Positions 6,891 to 7,949 of a stretch of DNA of 7,949 nt are shown here, piece after piece. This DNA comes from an uncultured Acidobacteriaceae bacterium. Lineage in GTDB: Bacteria > Acidobacteriota > Terriglobia > Terriglobales > Acidobacteriaceae. The position numbers and the translations under genes were made by a program. Below the pieces are notes generated by a model that was not told where the DNA came from, ran no database searches, and was given only the letters and a program-made list of their open reading frames with translations. Within the stretch, counting starts at the first letter, position 1. Every line of letters starts with the position of its first letter. The stretch lies in NCBI GenBank assembly GCA_903842845.1, contig CAIMNN010000480.1, positions 1 to 7,949 on the forward strand, read 5' to 3'.

Positions 6891-6905
6891 AAAAAAACAT
6901 TCACA

Positions 6906-7079
6906 TGTGAAACTGTGAAACGCCCTGCATCCACTTAATAAAATTCGGCTTGCACTCAAAAAACCCCATCGCATCACAGTCGCTGTGATACTGTGAAACC
7001 GCCGCAAGCCATTCCAGCTCAACAACTTCCAAAAACTCAATCTAAGCCTGAATTACGACTGTGAAACTGTGTAACTGTG
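6906..7079. repeat. Three spaced clusters of the octamer TGTGAAAC
   Basis: Three short tandem clusters share one unit. Cluster 1 (6906-6921) is TGTGAAAC twice. Cluster 2 (6984-6999) is TGTGATAC then TGTGAAAC. Cluster 3 (7060-7079) is TGTGAAAC, TGTGTAAC, then TGTG. Cluster starts are 78 and 76 bases apart. The first two are overlapped by inverted TCACA elements: the perfect palindrome TTCACATGTGAA (6900-6911) and ATCACAG/CTGTGAT around a TCG loop (6973-6989). The sequences between clusters are not similar, so this is not a CRISPR array. Cluster 3 ends nine bases from the acyl-CoA dehydrogenase stop codon, so the array would be in the 3' untranslated part of that mRNA. Function unknown. Confidence 0.7.
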
Positions 7080-7087
7080 CTGAGAGA

Positions 7088-7949
7088 TTACGTCCAAGGG
7101 TACGCACCCAACTCGATGCAATGTTTTGCAGCGCGGCGGGTTGCGGCGATAGAGTCAATGCCGGGCGCTTTCACCACGCGGCGCAAGATCGCCAGCTGAG
7201 TGCGCAACATGTCGCCCTCGGCGCTTGCCGTCAGCACTCGCCGCGCGGCCAGCTCGACCTGTTCGTGGGCTTCGACAGCAAGCACGGAGCAGAAGTCGGC
7301 GGCGACTGCGGCCTTGTTGCTCTTTGCGGCGGCGAGCTTTTCCGCGCGAAGGAGCGCGGACTCAAGCACAAAGACGCTGGTGATGGAGTCTGCGAGGTCG
7401 GCCATGATCTCCTGCTGCTCTTCGAGCGCGAGCATGTGCTTTTGCGTGGCGACGCCGGCGGCGAAGAGCGCGGCCTTCTTGATTGCGGCTAGGGTTTCGC
7501 GCTGGGCTGCGAGCGGCCCTTCGTGCTCGGAGCTTTCGCCTAAACCGGGCTGCATCACCTCGTCCATCAGCTTTTTGATCGCAGGCATCAGCGGCAGTTG
7601 GCCCTTCATGGCGCGCTTCATCAGCCAGCCGGTAATGATGAGGCGATTGATCTCATTCGTCCCCTCAAAAATTCTGTTGATGCGCGCGTCACGGTAAGTG
7701 CGCTCGGCGGGGTAATCCTCAACGAAGCCGTAGCCGCCCATGATGCTTATCTGCTCATCAGCGATGTAGGTGAGCATCTCAGAGCATTGCACCTTGATGA
7801 TGGAAGCTTCGACGGCGTACTCCTCGATGCGCTTTTGCACCTCGCGCGGGTCGTGTGCCTGCTCGGCAGGAATCTGCGCGAGTGCGGCGTCCAACATTCC
7901 GGCGGTGCGATAGGCCATGGACTCTGACGCGAAGAGGCGTGCTGCGCCG
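7088..7949 (-). CDS. Acyl-CoA dehydrogenase, C-terminal part (runs off the right edge)
   Basis: FAD-dependent enzyme of the acyl-CoA dehydrogenase family, which introduces the alpha-beta double bond in the first step of fatty acid beta-oxidation. Only the C-terminal portion is present. The ATG at 7918 is internal: the frame stays open upstream to the edge and encodes ARLFASES, the normal helix sequence before MAYRTAGMLD. Numbering from that Met, MGGYGFVEDYPAERTYRDAR (60-79) and INRIFEGTNEINR (80-92) are the FAD-binding and catalytic stretches; E85 in FEGTNEI is the expected catalytic base. A further extension of about 180 residues follows (KAMKG-type linker, then a helical domain), as in the long FadE/VLCAD-like subgroup rather than short- or medium-chain enzymes. 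The position usually held by Gln just before GGYG (QxxGG) is Ser58. The stop TAA is at 7088-7090. It converges on the thioesterase gene. Family call strong; substrate length class is inference. Confidence 0.93.
   Translation of the reverse strand, partial: GAARLFASESMAYRTAGMLDAALAQIPAEQAHDPREVQKRIEEYAVEASIIKVQCSEMLTYIADEQISIMGGYGFVEDYPAERTYRDARINRIFEGTNEINRLIITGWLMKRAMKGQLPLMPAIKKLMDEVMQPGLGESSEHEGPLAAQRETLAAIKKAALFAAGVATQKHMLALEEQQEIMADLADSITSVFVLESALLRAEKLAAAKSNKAAVAADFCSVLAVEAHEQVELAARRVLTASAEGDMLRTQLAILRRVVKAPGIDSIAATRRAAKHCIELGAYPWT

Larger units (their letters stand above)
6765..7087. other. 323-base AT-richer gap between convergent genes
   Basis: No convincing coding region is seen. 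The stretch is visibly more AT-rich than the genes around it. It contains a 9-base direct repeat ATCCATATT (6764-6772 and 6820-6828), a small hairpin TTCATT/AATGAA (6827-6842), a larger GC stem-loop (6855-6890) and three TGTGAAAC clusters (6906-7079), described separately. Confidence 0.7.

Noticed and set aside
6900..6911. CRP/FNR-type operator
   Set aside because: The half-sites TCACA and TGTGA are in the reverse order of a CRP site (TGTGA-N6-TCACA) and lie between convergent genes, not in a promoter.
6906..7079. CRISPR array
   Set aside because: Repeat units are only 8 bases, occur in pairs and are degenerate, and there are only three clusters; no cas gene is near.
7061..7492. Plus-strand open frames opposite the acyl-CoA dehydrogenase
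   Set aside because: The minus strand carries the catalytic FEGTNEI and FAD-binding motifs; the plus-strand translations show no family features.
7088..7918. A complete 276-residue acyl-CoA dehydrogenase starting at 7918
   Set aside because: The frame is open upstream to the window edge and encodes the normal preceding helix sequence, so the Met at 7918 is internal and the gene is cut by the window.

Overview
The window looks like a chromosomal housekeeping region from a GC-rich Gram-negative-type bacterium. The overall protein style and gene set suggest Acidobacteriota (Terriglobia-like). That placement rests on remembered family resemblance, not on a search. No mobile element, CRISPR array, rRNA or tRNA is seen.

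Layout from left to right. (1) 4-837 (+): isoprenyl transferase UppS, whose true start may lie before the window. (2) 847-2607 (-): a two-part protein with an N-terminal VanW domain, a four-cysteine linker and a C-terminal GT4-like glycosyltransferase; it converges on uppS with only 9 bases between the stop codons. (3) 2608-2773: a divergent intergenic region with two small inverted repeats. (4) 2774-6764 (+): a likely co-transcribed run of cdsA, dxr, rseP and a hotdog-fold acyl-CoA thioesterase, with gaps of 2, 72 and 65 bases. (5) 6765-7087: a 323-base, noticeably AT-richer gap between convergent genes, with a GC stem-loop and three regularly spaced clusters of the octamer TGTGAAAC. (6) 7088-7949 (-): the C-terminal part of an acyl-CoA dehydrogenase that runs off the right edge.

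uppS, cdsA, dxr and rseP form a widely conserved bacterial envelope and isoprenoid gene order. Dxr commits carbon to the MEP pathway. UppS uses the resulting isoprenyl diphosphates to make the C55 lipid carrier. CdsA makes CDP-diacylglycerol for phospholipids, and RseP is the intramembrane protease of envelope stress signalling. Here the order is interrupted by the opposite-strand VanW-glycosyltransferase gene between uppS and cdsA. Its domains suggest envelope glycan work, but its substrate is unknown. The thioesterase and the acyl-CoA dehydrogenase add acyl-CoA metabolism at the right end.

The most unusual items are the VanW/Cys4/glycosyltransferase fusion, its altered EX7E motif, a changed catalytic-loop sequence in UppS, and the octamer-repeat array in the right-hand gap. 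Nothing here proves a new defence or signalling system.
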